Source of the DNA: Lunularia cruciata
Taxonomy: Eukaryota > Streptophyta > Marchantiopsida > Lunulariales > Lunulariaceae
Assembly: GCA_948567375.1 (NCBI GenBank)
Contig: OX419761.1
Span: forward strand, 21,800,243 to 21,864,242
Direction of reading: 5' to 3'
Length of the DNA stretch: 64,000 bases
Part shown: positions 21,701 to 34,867 of the stretch, in pieces
Layout: each line of letters opens with the position of its first letter
Position numbering within the stretch: position 1 is the first letter of the stretch
Translations under genes and position numbers: made by a program
Notes under the pieces: model-generated
Databases searched by the model: none
What the model was told of the DNA's origin: nothing
The model's input: the letters and a program-made list of their open reading frames with translations, nothing else

Positions 21701-22423
21701 GGATACCTTGCAAATCCCTTGATGTTTTCCCTTTCTTTCCCTTCATCCCATGAATAATCAGGAAATCACTCAGCTCCTAGTCCTAGATAAAGAAACCCAT
21801 ATGCTTGCTTTAGATCACTTCACTTCTACAATAGATTTCCCAGTTTTGCACAACAAGGTTTTGGAGGTTGGCTTTGGAAATGTTCCTCATGGGTTTCTGA
21901 ATGAACACCATATTGTTTCTCCAAGAAATTTTAGGGACAAAGGCAAATCCAAGCCAGCTCTGAAGTAGAGAAGACTACAAAAATAGTGAAGCCTTGGAAA
22001 TTCTAATTTTACTCAAAACTGAATACAAAATTGCTCTATGAAAAGTGAATTGTCCAATGACCTCTTGGTTTTATAGGCAAATCTTCAATCATCCATTGGC
22101 TAGAGAGTGGTCAAACATTCCTTCTCCATATTTGTAATGTGTTTGGTTTGTAGTACTACACACATGCAAAACATCCTTGAATGGTGTTTATCCCACATCC
22201 ATAGGCCTTTGCTAAATGCAAATAGTCTTCTTTGAATGCAAATGGTCTTTTGGGGCATTTTGTTAACCATGTGATTGTGAATTTGAATGTGTGTATGATC
22301 TTTGGATGCATTGATATCCGGACCAAATTTCTTCTTGGCAAAATTTCTTCTAATATGATCATCTTTAGGCTGAAGTTCTTTCGGGCCAAAGTTATTCCGA
22401 GCTGAAGTAATTTGCATTTGACA
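21701..22423. other. Upstream region of the B-related gene, no gene seen
   Basis: Open frames here are short and on both strands (72 codons at 21,750 plus; 105 codons at 22,417 minus). None has a recognisable domain. By analogy with B, this would be the 5' leader of the D gene. Confidence 0.35.
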
Positions 22424-23108
22424 TGTGATCCGGCCTATCTCTCACTCAAGATGAACCTCTGATGGTTATTATGGTAGTGCATCATTGAATGAGAACCCCA
22501 ACTCCATCATACTCCTCCAAGTCTAACACTCCAAGACTCAAACCATTGCTCACTAGAGAAATCAATGAGAGGGAGAGATAGTTGCAAATGAAAGGATGAT
22601 GAGTACCTCATCACCCCTAGTTTATATACTTGTGAAATATTTACACAACAAAGTTACTAATTACAAGAGTAACTCAAGTTACTAGGGTAAAAGTCAAATA
22701 AAGTCAAAAGTCTAAAGTCTAAAGGAATATCCATACTCTTGGGAATATTCTCCTAAGCATGTAGTCTGATATTGACCCAACCATTAAGTCAAGGATTCCT
22801 TCACATGGGCTATCCTTGGACTATAGAACAATCCAAAACAAAAAGGTTTGTGTGTCCAAGAGTTCTCAACTCTTTCCTCAAGCCAAACACCTAAGAATTA
22901 TACAAATTCACTAGAATCCAAAATAATGGTGCTCATCTTTTCTATTTCCTCTAAAGTAAGGTCCCCTTTATCTTAGCTATGACTAACTTTAGCTAATCAT
23001 AACTAATGTAGAACCATCCTTTATCTATATATAAATAATATATCTCAAGTACTTGTAATACCAAAGTACATATCACAATAGCATATACATGCACAAATGG
23101 GTGTCATT
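22424..23108 (-). mobile_element. Family A LTR (A4)
   Basis: On the plus strand it runs from TGTGATCCGGCC to ATGCACAAATGGGTGTCATT, the reverse complement of the family A LTR over its full length (685 bp) with scattered changes. Flanking bases (TGACA and TCTAA) are not a target duplication and no primer site or internal sequence adjoins it. An old solo LTR, or one whose partner was lost, is likely. Confidence 0.8.
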
Positions 23109-26100
23109 TCTAATTCTGCATTCTTCCTTCAGAGTCCTTTTGGCTTTGGACTTTTGCCATTTGTAACTTTGCATAAAGAGACATAACTCCAAACTGCACT
23201 TCAACTAAGAAACATTCCTTCCTAAACATTAAAACTTGGTTGTTCTATCTTTATAAATAAGAGTGAGTTTAATAAAAAGATTTTTTTTAAATATGTGCAC
23301 TAAAAATATTTTGAAATAAAAGGAAATGTTAATTTGGAAAGTGTTGATGAGGGGAAATTCAAAGCCTTTCTTATTGTATGTAGTCGCAGGTGAAAAAAAC
23401 TGTATTTTCTTAAATATTGGTTGAATAAGTCCAAGAGTGACTGAGAGAGCTATGCTACAGATCCTTGAGTTCTTATCAAATAAAGATGTTAATGTAGTAA
23501 TGGACAGAACCATGAATATGAAATTGAAAACATATTAAGCGGTCTCATTTATTCAGTTCCATTGTATTAAAGAGAAGTTTTGAAACCTAACCCTGCTTTG
23601 GAAAATGCTCTTCATACTTAAATACATTGACGATGATGATTGAGTATACCAAGATTGTGATGTAAGAACTACTGTACTACTTGTCTAGGGAGGTTTTTGA
23701 TGTTGCATGTAATTCAATTCAAGCAAGCAAAAATTTTAATTTAAAATGCAATAATCAGTTCTAAGATTGCATCTGTGTTATATCCATACAATAATATTAC
23801 GTACAATAATGTGTATATTGGGTCTCTCTAAAAATTTTTATATCAAAATAGTCTAAAAAAATGTTGATCTACTAATCTACAAGAGAAACTTAAGATGCCT
23901 GAAGGTATTCTTTCAAAAATTTCAAATTTTATCAAGAAAGAGACGTGACATATTGAGATTTGTGAATTAGGTATCAGACATACTGATATTGACGTTTTTT
24001 GCCTTTAATTTTATACTTAATGAAATACATCAACTTAGAACTTCACTTGCAAATATATAAAGGTAAAAAGGATCATTTGGGTGTATATAAAAGAGAATTT
24101 TCCAATTTAGCTAATACTCACTAGACTTCTCATATAGAGTAAGGAAGTTCTTCAAAGAATAATTCTTAATCTCTACACTTTTAGCGAGCAGAGAGTGCCC
24201 GACATACCCTTCACAGCGTGGTATTATGAAAACTACAAGAAGTATTGTAAGGTTATGTTATAGGCAGTAAACCTTGTTTAGTTTGGTGGTAATTTTGGTG
24301 GCAAATTCTAATTTTTGTTTGAATTTACTATTGATTTTACATATAAAATAATTTCTATCTGAATTTTTACTTTTTAAAAGCTTGGTTTGTTCATAAATTT
24401 GGATGAAAATGTTTTTCATATTAAATACAAGGTAAAAAGTGCTCCAAATTACTTATAAGTTTTGCAACACAACATCATATTCAATTTATGGCTACTATAT
24501 AATATTTTTGTGATTAAAGATTAAATTTTTATCCTTTTATGAAGATTGTACATTATACATTTTAAAGTTGTCATGACAAATTTTCCAAATTGTTTAGTTT
24601 TATGCAAATGAAAAATTTCTCATGATCATTTTCCCCTTAAATATTGAATAAATAAATAAAATTTATTAGCTGTAGACTGCTGGACTTTAGTCCCATTTAT
24701 GCTGAAATATCTGGCCAAGAGTTCATTAAAATCTGTAGAATAAAATATTCAGGTTCATATGGTACAACATGAGCAGAGTACAAATGCCATAAATTTAAAC
24801 AGAAAATGAATCCAACGGATATGAATTAAATAAATTAGTTAAAATACTTAAGATTTTTACTATCTCTATTACAAAATTGGCATCTAAATCTCACAAAGTG
24901 AATCGAAACTCAAAAGAGATAGTTCTTGTTTAGAAGGGTATCTATCTATCAAAACTTCACTATTCATATTCTTTCTTTTCTTAGTTCAAGTATAAAAATT
25001 TTAGTAATTCATCTTGATTTGATTTGATTACTTTTTGGAAACTTATCATTAATAACAGGAATTCTTTTTTATTTCTGAAGATTTAATTATTCTCTTTTCA
25101 ATTTCTCCTTTTTTAGTGTAAAATTACCTTTTTAACATACGAGCTTCTTCATAAGTTCTTCAGTGATATATTGGTAATTCGGTTAATGGGATTGCAATTC
25201 TATTGTTGAATACGGGCTAATATGTAAAATTTAAAGAATCTGCAGAATTTTATTAGACCACATACAGTCAAGAGGTTAATTAGTTTGTCAAGGAGAGGCG
25301 TAGAGAACTGAGAAGCTATGTAGGAGGAAGATCAAGGGCTCGTCAAAGCTGGGCAAGACAGAGCGTGCATGAAGCGGAGGCGAGGAGGAAATCAAAGTTG
25401 GGAAGACAAGCTCGCCAAGGACGGGGAAGACCGAAGGTGAAGAGGGGGAGGCGGGGCATATGGGGAGACATTGTGCCAAGAGATAGGATGTGGCCACATA
25501 CTTGCCAAGAAGTAGTAGACACAGCTCACGTGAAGCTTTAATCACAATCTCCTATTGCATTATTGATTAAAAGCAACTGCTTTTTCCTGTACCCTTCACA
25601 ACTGAATTTTCAAATACTGTACCACCATTATTCTTCATTTTGACTAACTTCCGGAAATTTAAGATTAACTAAAAACACTAAGAATGATTCATTTTCGAAG
25701 CGATAGTTATGCGCAGGCACAGGTGGCATAACTAAGCAGTAACAGTCAGAGCGTCTGATGGCACCAATGCGCAAAGCTCCAACCAGCAAGGCGCAATTTG
25801 TACCAGCAGTGAAGTTGTATGTTTTCTGGATTTGTTTGTCAATAAGTAAATTTAATGTCGCCATCTCTAAGTTGAAAGCCTAAAACTCAAAAGAAATAAT
25901 AGCAAAATTTTGGCCCAAGATACACACCAAGTGATTAACAACAGGAATGATGCATTAGAATGACCTATTATAGTATGATATAACAGAGTACAGATATATG
26001 CATTCTTTTCCATCTGTTTAAGATAGATCTATTTTGATTGGAGTACTATCATAAATCTCCTTTCTATATGCAGCCCAAGAGATGATTTTAGTACTTAATA

Positions 26101-27130
26101 CTTTCGTTATCTTTCCATCACAAGATGCGGAAGAATCAGATAACTGATTAGATGCACTGAAAGTAACCGTATCTTGATCATGAAATTTGACTAGCTATTT
26201 TTTTAATGTTTAATATGATTTAGGATAATGTTTTGTACATCAGTAAGGAGAGTATCGTGACTTTTCATAGTTCTATTTTGAAAGTTATTCTGAATTGTTG
26301 TAGATATGGATGCAGTTCTAGATGCTATGTAACCTTTGCCATGTGGAAAGTTCCACCGGATCGGTGTTCTTTATGAATCAGGAGCCACCCAATCGCGAGG
26401 TACTAGTGGGGGTGAAATGTGGTGCAACTATAATGAAACACCAGATTCTTTCTAAAGTTTGTGCTTTGTGTACAAACACAATTTTCTCCATCTGTCTGGT
26501 GCACGCATACATGCACGAATGCGATGAATGTAGATTACGAATTTTAAAAGCACTTTAAGCTGCGCTTACGGAATGTCCACAGATTGACAATGTCCTACCT
26601 CACTGGAACTCTTTCCCATGAAAATAGAGTCGGTCAGCACGGAATTAGACATCCTAAAGATGGAACAATCCACGTCTCCCAGGTAGTAAAATTTCCAGAA
26701 GCCAACGAAGGTGTTCGACGATAGGCCAGGGCTATCTGGCTCGCTTGTTCATCCAGAAGTTCGGGAAATTTCACAATATGTTGACCTACACGAACATATG
26801 GTGGCTGCCAGACGCCTTAGACAGTAGAAATGAAATCAGGAATGAAATCTGAAGTCCTTTGGATGCGAATTTGATTTCACGCAATTTGTTGCCCAAGCAA
26901 ATATTTTGATTGATCGAAGTGATATCAACTGATTCTGAAGTACCGAAAGTTGTTGGTAATTTACAGTATTTTTGCAGTATCAAAATTTGTCTGTAACGGA
27001 ATGGCCATGACATGGGGCCGGCCTTACTATCGACAAGGGTTACGACTAACTCTTAGTTTGAACGAGGACTGACTATGATAGGCAATTGAGTGAACTGTAC
27101 AGATCTCCAAAAAATTCATAGTCGGTACGT
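23109..27130. other. Repeat-poor, AT-rich intergenic DNA downstream of the esterase gene
   Basis: AT-rich and single-copy in appearance. Homopolymer-like A and T runs are common up to 25,200. A GC-rich patch at 25,280-25,560 has an Arg/Lys/Gly-rich open frame on the plus strand but no start codon and no known domain. Small open frames at 25,628-25,864 (minus) and 26,322-26,558 (plus) are unassigned. The last few hundred bases before 27,130 must include the 3' UTR of the esterase gene. Confidence 0.4.
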
Positions 27131-30041
27131 TTAGAGAGGTGACGGTTGCAGCGATTCGTAATGCTGGCTTTTAAGGCCTGATTCAGACACTTGCCAATTA
27201 GCATCCACTGCTTTACTATGAGTCTCAAGAGCTGCAAGGTCGGACTGCCGAATTGGACTTGACCCGCTACAGCTGGAACTGGCAGTACTATTGCAACTTC
27301 TCTCGTTCATCCAGTGGATCATATCCTTGAACACCATCTCGATATCTTTATCTGATTCTGCTGCTGTCAGACCGTGCCACAGACCTGGGTACGACTTCAA
27401 CGATTTGTCAAAACTCTTTGCAGACTCGAACAGCGCTTTGCTGATCGCGGGATCCGTCACTGTATCAGCTTCGCCATGCAGACAGAGGAATGGCAAGGTA
27501 ACCTGTAACGTAACAATCACGTAATTTCATTTCCGTGTGCAGAGATATGGGTTCAAAATTGTAGAATCAAAACTTACCCACTGATATTAAAATTACAGAA
27601 GACCTAGCTAGCTGTTTGAGCAGGAGTTATGACGATAGTGCATTGAAACCAGAGAGGAGAAGTTGTCCGGATCAAAGTACTCTAAACCATTCTGACACTA
27701 GGTAGCTCACTCTGGAATCATTGTGGCAAACTCTACACGATTGAAGTTCCAGAATCTTCAAAATTACATAATATCTCACCTCATCCAGACGTTCCTCGAG
27801 ATCACAACTTGCACGGTACATCTCCATGGCGGTCTTGATTCTAGGCTTACCATGATAGAGTAATTTGTTCGAACGGATCTGTTAATCAGACATTTTCAAA
27901 CAGTTATATGTTATCATCCTCTCAGAAGAGATATATTCAGTTGCGATTCGTTCCCAGACCCTCATATAGATCCATTAATTTAACGGCACAAGCTGCTTAG
28001 TAGAGGTTTATATTAGCAGTTTTATCCACTAATATTAAATCCGTCAACGCAAGCATAGCTAGAATGTTCGATTTCGTGTGAGAAACTTGATTACGTACCT
28101 TCTCACGTTTAGAAGGGATTTTGAATGCTTGATCATAGACATCTGCTCCGGGTACAATCTTCCAGGTAGGAATGAATGTGGACAATCTTGATAGAGTTGC
28201 AATTACGAAAGGAGCAGGTCTCATCTTCTCTGCGATCTGCATCATGACATATTTCGACATAATTCCAACTTTGTACAATAATTGCTTTTTCTCCATCACT
28301 ATATCTCCATAAACTGTAGAGGGAACAATTTCTAACATCAAGTCCAGACTTCTCTTTTCTTGATTGATTCTGACTCGATATAGCCGAAACTACAGTTGTA
28401 TACCTTGCGAAGCCGGAAATATCAACACAAATCCAAGGAAGACGCTACCTTACTACATAGAAAGTATCACTAAAGAGAGCAGGAGACAAAACCTCAAGTC
28501 TCTGGATTGCAACTGGATTGAGATGCGTATTGCTATGGCCGACTGTATGTCTGAGGACGGAGCCTTGTGTGCGCAAGCAGACAAGGAAAAAAGTTAACAC
28601 TTAAAAATGGAAGTCAACAGAAAGTAAATTCAAAATTCCTGATTCTGTTTCGGTTCGAAAGATTTCTGTATCCGCGTTCCTTTGAGTGTTGTGGGCTAGG
28701 AAGGATCACTACCTTGCACATTGGAGCAACTAGAACCATCCCTTTCCATCTTGTCGGTTCCTTGCGACTGACTAAAAGTGCAACAGCTCCTCCCATCGAT
28801 TCTCCATAAAGAAAGCTGGGTTTATCTTTATTCTCCCTTTGATCTGCAGTCAACAGAACATTCCGGTCAAGAAGTGTAGACGTCACAGAAAATTGTCACA
28901 CCGAAACCAGTGCAAGATAACTAAGATTGTGAGATTGACACCTTGGACACGAAGGAAGTAGGCACAGCAATCGGCTACTATGTTGTCAAAACTTGGTATG
29001 TAACACTTCTTCCCAGACGACTTCCCGTGGCCCTCGTAGTCGATACCGTGAACTGCATAACCCGCTCTTGCAAGTCTTTCTCCATTATCTACAAAAGCAC
29101 GAGCAGGAAAATAAGAGATTGCCTTTTGGTCGATGCTCGATATACCATGCTTGTGCCACACGGTATCATCAATTTCCATGATCCGTGCCACATGAAATGT
29201 GAGATCTTGATCACGAATAAGACATTACAGTGATCAGACATGACGCGATGACTGGGAAGAATTTCAAGTGAGTTTGAGAGCTTTACATCTCATGTACACG
29301 CTACACTCCATTCCATAGCCTGTAAACGACAATAGGGGATCAGATGTCAGAATACCCGTAAAATAACAAGACATTCATCTAAGATCAGTTTCAAACCACT
29401 GGATTGAATCTAGATCTGAGGAAATCCGACTACTGCTGCACGCACGGAGGTTGAGAATGTATAGAGACAAAAGAAGCTTTCTTATTCTACTTCCTATCTG
29501 TTGGTATCCCCCGTCTTAACTTCGACAGAACCCCCCTACGAAGAGCAGGATTCAAAATCTCTGAATCTGGAGAAGCTTCCAAGTTATTTTGTGAACTGCT
29601 CACTCTAACAATCAATTCTATGCACACCAACGGGTAAGCACGTAAGTACGTCCTACTATTAATTGGATACTATGAGGAGTAGATCACGGTTATCGAAGGT
29701 GATAAGTCGTGCACACACACCATGACACATGAAAACCAAGGCCTTAGGCTCTTGGTCAGCCGGCAACCAACTGCATACAAACTGTTTCACTCCCCTGTCA
29801 TTTGTGATATATGCCTGTAGTCCGATGAAAAGAAGTCACAAATTAGATCTAAAAGTGTCGATTCGGTTTGTCCATCCTGTGCCAACAGACGGAGTAGCGG
29901 AATCTACGAGTTTACTACAACCATATAAATTGAGCTCAGGTATATATCCAGTTATGAGCGTGCAGGCACCTCCTGATACTGCACACCAGCACCCGCCACA
30001 GTGGTTGCAGGATCCTGTTCTTCACGATCCTCAACCGCCAT
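27131..30041 (-). CDS. Monoacylglycerol lipase / caffeoylshikimate esterase-like alpha/beta hydrolase (8 coding exons)
   Basis: Serine hydrolase of the plant MAGL/CSE family, which cleaves monoacylglycerols, lysophospholipids or, in lignifying plants, caffeoyl shikimate; the substrate cannot be told here. Coding exons: 30041-29970, 29814-29721, 29319-29287, 29088-28942, 28843-28713, 28236-28099, 27878-27780, 27502-27131. All seven introns are GT-AG, and the 1,086 nt give 361 residues without a stop. Start MAVEDREEQDPATT; oxyanion motif CHGYGMEC (54-61); GIDYEGHGKSSG (81-92); nucleophile elbow GESMGG with Ser131; APMCK (155-159); HGEADTVTDP with Asp251; WHGL with His281. The ~55-residue Ser-rich C-terminal tail is longer than usual. 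No signal peptide or membrane segment. Exon 3 is only 33 nt. It is the only intact gene in the window and is flanked by unique DNA. Start choice: first ATG in frame, normal family length. Confidence 0.93.
29287..29319 (-). other. 33-nt micro-exon of the esterase gene
   Basis: Bounded by TTTACAG before and GTAAAG after, it encodes YGMECSVYMR, completing the split Gly of the HGYG motif on one side and a split Tyr on the other. It keeps phase 1 at both ends, so skipping it would remove 11 residues next to the oxyanion hole without a frameshift. Confidence 0.85.
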
Positions 30042-31000
30042 GATTCTCAAGCGCTACTCCAACTCGAAAACTGACTAACAGCTGATGTAGCTCCGCAAAT
30101 TCGAAGCGCCTCACAAGAACTGATCTCAAATAAAGAACTGATTTCACAAAATTAAGAATTATCTGTCACAATGATCGACCCAAAGCGTGACCATACGTCC
30201 TTCCAGTACGATATCCTCAGGAGCCTCTTTCAGAACCAGGTACACAGAATTTTCCAACGAACGATGCTTCCAAATTCCGTCTGGATAATTTACTCACTTC
30301 TCAAGCAAGCGCGTCACAACACGCTGCTCAATTCCGTTGGAGGCTGAGACCTACTAGACCCAAACCAAATCCGCAGCAGCCCAGGACCGACCTCGTGTAT
30401 CAACGTACCAAATCAGAGCCCCAACCCCGAAATAGCCTCAAACGCAAGGAATACACGTCTGCCAAATACTTGGTCAGCCTATTCTCAAGCTTGCAAACAC
30501 AAATCACGTCAAAGTCGGCACAAGATTCGTAATTCTGAAGAAAAGGGAAGATAGAAGCCACGAGTCCTTTTGTTCAGATTGGTGCCGAACCTCGAAATAC
30601 TGATCCTGCACTGAAGCTTCTGCAAGCTACTAGCTCATCCCCTCCCTCTCTGACGGCAGTTGTTACGATCCGGATGATGCTTTTCCACCTTTATCGCAGG
30701 GCCAATTCGACGAGTCCGATCCCCCGAACCACCTATCGTTCACACTAAGTACTCTGGACCTTCCTACAGCAGAGGTCTTCTATCACGTACCATCGATTTC
30801 CTGGTCCTCACTCACCGCAGCAATTCAGGAGAAACCAGGACCTTCGTGTGCATGCGTGCAGCCGCAGCCCCGAGAGAAGAAAGGAAACTAGTTCATGAGG
30901 GGGACCCGCCGCAGATCTTCCTTCCCCACCTGTTCCTTCGGCCGGACATCCGCTCACCTTCCCCTCACGTCCGTCCGTTTCTGTTCACGTCCGGTAAAGA
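30042..31000. promoter_or_regulatory. Upstream region of the esterase gene, GC- and CpG-richer
   Basis: This stretch has clearly higher GC than both sides and many CpG and CCG/CGG steps, as often seen around plant 5' UTRs and promoters. No convincing TATA box was found near the start codon; a spliced 5' UTR is possible. The assignment rests on position and composition only. Confidence 0.35.
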
Positions 31001-34000
31001 TAGGCACTCATAGGGACGTCCTTGTCTCTTCCTTGCGCGTAGGCGATGTGTAGCTTTCTATACCTTTCTCGTCGTGGTGTGTACCTAAGGAGATAAGGGA
31101 GTACAACTCAAGTACTATAGACTCTGCCCTACCCACACAAAACCTAAACATTCGCTCCAACTGTGTGAAAATCTTTGAGTCGACTTGGTTGGTATACTGA
31201 ACACAATATGCCTGTAGTATGCAGACTTTGGCAAACAATGTTCTGCGCGCATTTGAGGTGTTTATTTTCAATCTTACTAGTCAATGACATTTTGAGAGGA
31301 ACGGAGAGCGGAGAGTGTTGACACAACCATCCTGCATTATGGCCGGCATTCACTTCTCGCGTATGAGTTAGAAGTTACTTTAACGTAACCACTTATATCA
31401 AAACCAGTACCGTGGAAAAAATCTCTCATGTATTGATATGGTTGCTAACATGTCAACATGATTCATTTCGCTTGTCACATCCGTCAAGACGCTCAAGGCC
31501 CTTGTATCAACGTGTTCGTAGTAACTGAACTTGCGAATTCCATGAGGCCAGGCAACAACCAGGCATACGTTGGGCTTAGAAAGATGTAAAGAACGTAAAT
31601 GTTCTCATTCTTACTCAAAGTGATTCCATTCATGAAACATGAAACCAAACGGTATCACATTTGCAGTAATTATCGTACATTAGCGTCATCTTCTCCTTCA
31701 GTGGTGTTTCGAGGACGTATCATCTTCCACGATTCGTGACATGAAGCACAGGTCTTTTGCGAAAGGGGGAAGAATATCGTGGTTCATTGATGGGGATTGG
31801 ATACTCTAAGATCAGTCCGGCATACGCACTGTGGCGTTCAGAACCCCGGGATGCGGATCGATATACCACTTTTGGTCTAACGGCAGTGTAGACGTGTTTG
31901 CTGAAATTGAGATATTTCTTAAGTTCACGCATTGAGTATCTAAACACTGTGCACTGTGTCAAAGCCACCGCGGGAGGATGCCTTCCAGCTTTACAGGCAC
32001 TCACAGTAAAAAACATTCAATGTAGAGACGAGTATTCTAAAAACGGGGTACAGCCCTCAAGTCTAAGAGGATTTGAGCCAGAAAACTAGAAGTACTCCCG
32101 AAAGTTTTCAACAAACCATTTGACTCTGAGTTTGATAGAAGTTCAAATTTTTTTATATTTTATTTTATACTTTATATTTATATTTTATATTTGGGTAAGG
32201 TATCAAGACCAGCTCGATAAGCATTACTCAATGTACTGGTTCAAGACAGATGACATATGAATACTAGATCTTGCCTGAAGAGCTTGTCAACTGAGTGTTC
32301 TGCGCGTGTCGCTATGTTTGTTCTCAACTTTAGACTCCCTTATCCGTTTGGGTTTATACGTCCTGAATAAGGAAGTTCGAAAGAAAGTTCATAATGTGTA
32401 TTTTAAGAGTAAATTCTGACTTCCATTCTATATTCAATTTGGGATTCTAGTTCACATATATCAACTAGATTTCTTGTCTGTTGGCTCACTTTCCCTCCTC
32501 TCATTGTCTTGGTATTAGTATGTGATGTTTTCGTAACACTTAGATATCTCAAATCTGGTTAGTGAATCACTTCGATACTGCTGATTTTACTTCCAACAAT
32601 TACAATTAATCCAATCTTAGTCTAGTACATCTTATAAGTATTGATGCCACTGACAAGAAATATCGCACCTTTGGAATAAGCTTGAAGTTTCGATCCCAAT
32701 TGCAACCGTAATACGAGAAGGACCCTGGTCAAGAATTAAGGGACATAGGAAATAAATGAAAGTCGTTTGATGAACCGGAACCAACATAAGGTAAATAGTT
32801 GCGAAGTTTAGGGTGAAAAGTTCATCCTAGACATGTGGTTGAACACGGGACGGTTACTAGACATTCTTGCCATGCAACGCTTACTTCGTTTTTTTCATCT
32901 CACCAAACTAACGAACAACGACGGTCAGGTCACTCACCTAATATGACCAAGTCCACGTGAAAATTCCAGAGAAGGAGGGTTGGAAGATTTCATCACCTAC
33001 ACGTAGGGAGCACTTCAGTTCACGACACATATGGGCTTCTTTCTTTCGTATGACATTTATCTACATATAAAGTAAGACACGCGAGAACTACGTGTGACGT
33101 AAACATCCGTTCTACCGGAAGGATGAATTAGGTTGCTTAGGGGATGGACTCCTTTTAAATTAGGCCGACGGATCTGACTAACGAGTTTCCCGACAGTCGT
33201 TGACTCGTTAGTACTTCAAGGTTAATGAGGATTGAAATCCGAGCCAAATAGTATAATGGAGAGTTATGCCCTATACTGCTCTTGACTGTGGCTTTTCCTT
33301 TTGGCATGATATCCTTTGTCATCGAATTGCCCTTTCCGTATAGATACTGGAAGACTGATGTGAACCGGAGTCAAAATCCTTCGTGGTCACTCTGAAGGCA
33401 AGATATCATGAGACAAGACTCGACGTTATTCTTGTCCGCGACTGTGAAGGCTTTCATCGAATGTCAATGCAATTGTTCCTTTCCTTGTGAGCAGCAACCA
33501 GAAGTATCCTCACCTTCATAGCATTAAAACTTAAACGTGTACAATACCATGTCCAATTGAGGAGCCACTGCGACCGTTGCTCCCCGGATACTTGTAGACA
33601 GCTCTACTTCCTTGTCCACCAAGAATAGCGCGGTTGCTGCTGTGACATTCTATTTCTCGTCAAATTGCCTGCAACCAGTCCGTCAGCTCTCGCGACCCTG
33701 ACGTACAAAACAAGGTTGGTATTACCGGACTGTATAGAATATGCAATTATAGATCCATATTAGACTTCCTAAAACGACAAACCAGGCCCTAGTAGATTGC
33801 CAACTCAAACTGTCACAGTAATCCATTTAATCTTAATGAGCGGTTACTTTGAATCAAATGCAGCGACGATGTCTTCAATCTGTTTGACCAAATAATATAT
33901 TTGCTATTTAGAAGACTACATCCTGGGAAGTATCATGATATACGCAAAAGTAACTACACAATCAGGCTTCCTTCCATAACCATCCTTTCTTCTGGTCCGT

Positions 34001-34549
34001 TGAACTTCAATCGATTTGATGTTGATAAGACAATCACGTAGACATTGCACGATAATGTGGACCCTGCATGTCGTTGCAATTGGGAATAAAGTATCCACGT
34101 GCGTAGGATAGAGCGTAGATGCAAGATGGGCAAGTTGGAAGCCGACACTTCAGGCTTTTATCATTTTTCGTTACTTCTTACTTCTCTTATCTCACTTAGA
34201 CCACTTTGTCTTTCCTCGATAAATTGACTTCTTTGGGGTTGGACAAATGTATTTGAAAAGCGGGATAAGTATTCTAGAATTCCAAGAGCATGAAGTTTAT
34301 CCTAGTTGAGATTAGTTGATATTCTAAATTGGAGGTGCAGTTAGAGAAGATATTATATTCTTTGTAGCGGTAGAAGTCACTTTTTCCATACCCATGTTTT
34401 CTGAAACGACACTTTATTTCGCTCCTTTCATTTATACTCTAAGCGCGATTGCTCTTATACAGACATTTTTTAACTACATAAGACAATTCGATATGGATAC
34501 AGGCATATTGCCTAATCTTCTGTAGCCCATATGAATTTTGTGACTGTCG

Positions 34550-34570
34550 GTATGTTCAGTCTGAACATAC
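34550..34570. repeat. Perfect 21-bp palindrome
   Basis: GTATGTTCAG, one T, then CTGAACATAC: two perfect 10-bp arms around a single base. It could be a binding site for a dimeric regulator or a cruciform; nothing else supports either. Confidence 0.8.
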
Positions 34571-34796
34571 AAGGAATGGAAGGTAGCTTTTTACCTACTC
34601 TTAAGTCATGGACTGGTTTCTTCAGCCCTTACTTCCGTCAAACTTAAATAGTTTAACAACTTATTTTTTTTACTGTTATAGAACTCCCACTCTTTTATCC
34701 GATGAATATATGTATTCTATGTCTTGAAGAATATATACATAAAATTATATTTTTGGATTACTATAAATTAACCTATGTTAGGTTGAAATGTTGACA

Positions 34797-34842
34797 TAGG
34801 TAGCTTACATACAAGATACCTATAAGGTAGCATACATACAAA
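34797..34842 (+). repeat. Pair of 17-bp direct repeats
   Basis: AGGTAGCTTACATACAA and AGGTAGCATACATACAA differ by one base and start about 29 bp apart. The second runs into the 28-bp palindrome at 34,840. Confidence 0.7.
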
Positions 34843-34867
34843 ATTTCTGGCGTACGCCAGAAATTTT
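34840..34867. repeat. Perfect 28-bp palindrome
   Basis: The left arm AAAATTTCTGGCGT is followed directly, without a spacer, by its exact reverse complement. The GC-rich core TGGCGTACGCCA is flanked by A/T arms. It lies in otherwise unique DNA. Confidence 0.88.

Noticed and set aside
25288..25545. GC-rich patch with open frames on both strands, Arg/Lys-rich on plus
   Set aside because: No start codon in the basic frame, no known domain, and composition alone explains it.
28943..29233. 96-codon plus-strand open frame within the esterase gene
   Set aside because: Shadow of exon 4 on the other strand.
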